From NCBI GenBank assembly GCA_937911855.1, contig CALDPK010000230.1, forward strand, positions 1 to 5,275: a stretch of 5,275 nucleotides of DNA. Direction: 5' to 3'. The notes below the pieces were generated by a model that was given only the letters and a program-made list of their open reading frames with translations, had not been told where the DNA came from and made no database searches. This stretch comes from an uncultured Trueperaceae bacterium. GTDB taxonomy: Bacteria > Deinococcota > Deinococci > Deinococcales > Trueperaceae. The number at the start of each line of letters is the position of its first letter. Position 1 is the stretch's first letter. Made by a program: the position numbers and the translations under genes. This document shows, one piece after another, positions 4,630 through 5,275 of the stretch.

Positions 4630-5275
4630 ATGGCAAATATTTACTACGACAGCGACGCAGAACTCAGCCACCTGGACGGCAAGACCATCGCCGTGATCGG
4701 CTTCGGGTCACAGGGCCACGCCCACGCCCTCAATGCCCGCGATTCCGGCCTGAACGTGGTCGTCGGACTCCGTGAAGGTTCCGCCAGCTGGAAAGAAGCA
4801 GAAGACGCAGGCCTGACCGTTAAGACCGTCCCTGAAGCAGCTGCCGCCGGCAACCTGGTGATGCTCGCCCTGCCGGACGAAGTCATGGGCCAGATCTACC
4901 GCGAGCAGATCAAGGACAACCTGAACCCCGGCGACGCGCTCCTGTTCGCCCACGGCTTCAACGTGCACTTCAAGCAGATCCAGGCGCCCGAAGGCGTCGA
5001 CGTGATGATGGTCGCCCCCAAGGGACCCGGCCACCTGGTGCGCCGCGTGTACACCGAAGGCGCTGGCGTGCCCTGCCTCGTGGCCATCCACCAGGACGCC
5101 TCCGGTCAGGCCATGCAGCGCGCCCTGGCGTACGCCAAGGGAATCGGCGGAACCCGCGGCGGCGTACTTGAGACAACCTTCAAGGAAGAGACCGAGACCG
5201 ACCTGTTCGGTGAACAGGCCGTACTGTGCGGCGGCGTCACCGCCCTGATGAAGAGTGGCTTCGACACCCTGGTTG
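4630..5275 (+). CDS. ilvC: Ketol-acid reductoisomerase (NADP+), class I, partial (3' end outside window)
   Basis: Catalyses Mg-dependent alkyl migration and NADPH reduction of acetolactate or acetohydroxybutyrate to the dihydroxy acids, the step after IlvBN. The window holds 215 codons of an expected 330-340. Visible are the Rossmann fold with IGFGSQGHAHA (G24, G26, S27, Q28, G29); the cofactor loop GLREGSASW (46-54) with R48, S51 and S53, as in NADPH-using class I enzymes; catalytic H108 in FAHGFNVHF; APKGPGHLVRRVY (129-141); and the start of the knotted domain with metal ligands D191 and E195 in ETDLFGEQAVLCGG. The start MANIYYDSDAELSHLDGK matches the family. The nearest purine-rich site, GAAGGGA (4608-4614), is about 15 bases from the ATG, an unusually long spacing. 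36 bases separate it from ilvN, with no terminator or promoter seen, so it is probably in the same operon. Confidence 0.97.
   Translation, partial: MANIYYDSDAELSHLDGKTIAVIGFGSQGHAHALNARDSGLNVVVGLREGSASWKEAEDAGLTVKTVPEAAAAGNLVMLALPDEVMGQIYREQIKDNLNPGDALLFAHGFNVHFKQIQAPEGVDVMMVAPKGPGHLVRRVYTEGAGVPCLVAIHQDASGQAMQRALAYAKGIGGTRGGVLETTFKEETETDLFGEQAVLCGGVTALMKSGFDTLV

Noticed and set aside
1..5275. Mobile elements, CRISPR arrays, tRNA or rRNA genes
   Set aside because: No terminal inverted repeats, transposase motifs, regularly spaced repeats or tRNA-like cloverleaf were seen; gene content is core metabolism and rRNA modification.

Overview
This is a high-GC bacterial window with two divergent transcription units. 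The genus cannot be proved from the sequence alone. A Deinococcus-type bacterium (Deinococcota) fits best: the IlvC and RsmB sequences resemble what I remember of deinococcal proteins, a textbook TTGACA/TATACT promoter lies directly against a start codon (leaderless style, common in that phylum), and several start codons are unusual. Confidence in that assignment is moderate.

Left part, minus strand (1-1892): a membrane zinc metallopeptidase of the YugP/Zn_peptidase_2 family (1227-1892) is followed almost directly by rsmB, encoding the 16S rRNA m5C967 methyltransferase. rsmB runs off the left edge. Its reading frame is the same as the peptidase's and is separated from it by one TGA. It has no ATG, GTG or TTG where the protein should begin; an ATC codon sits at the expected place.

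Middle (1893-2362): a control region for the divergent units. Toward the right it holds a near-consensus promoter (2105-2133), then an apparently leaderless 26-codon leader peptide (2142-2222) rich in Leu, Ile and Val codons. A strong intrinsic terminator follows (2244-2278), with alternative pairings upstream that could act as antiterminator. This is the layout of a classical ribosome-mediated attenuator for branched-chain amino acid synthesis. After the terminator, a second 12-codon ORF with a perfect GGAGGT ribosome binding site ends in an ATGA overlap with the ilvB start, which suggests translational coupling.

Right part, plus strand (2363-5275): ilvB (acetolactate synthase large subunit), ilvN (regulatory subunit, TTG start overlapping the ilvB stop) and ilvC (ketol-acid reductoisomerase, cut by the window end). 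Together they form an operon for the first two common steps of valine, leucine and isoleucine synthesis. IlvBN makes acetolactate or acetohydroxybutyrate, and IlvC isomerises and reduces it. The leader peptide would report charged Leu/Ile/Val tRNA to RNA polymerase, while the IlvN ACT domain would give valine feedback at the enzyme level.

The most interesting items are the leaderless attenuator, the coupled mini-ORF in front of ilvB, and the missing canonical start codon of rsmB.
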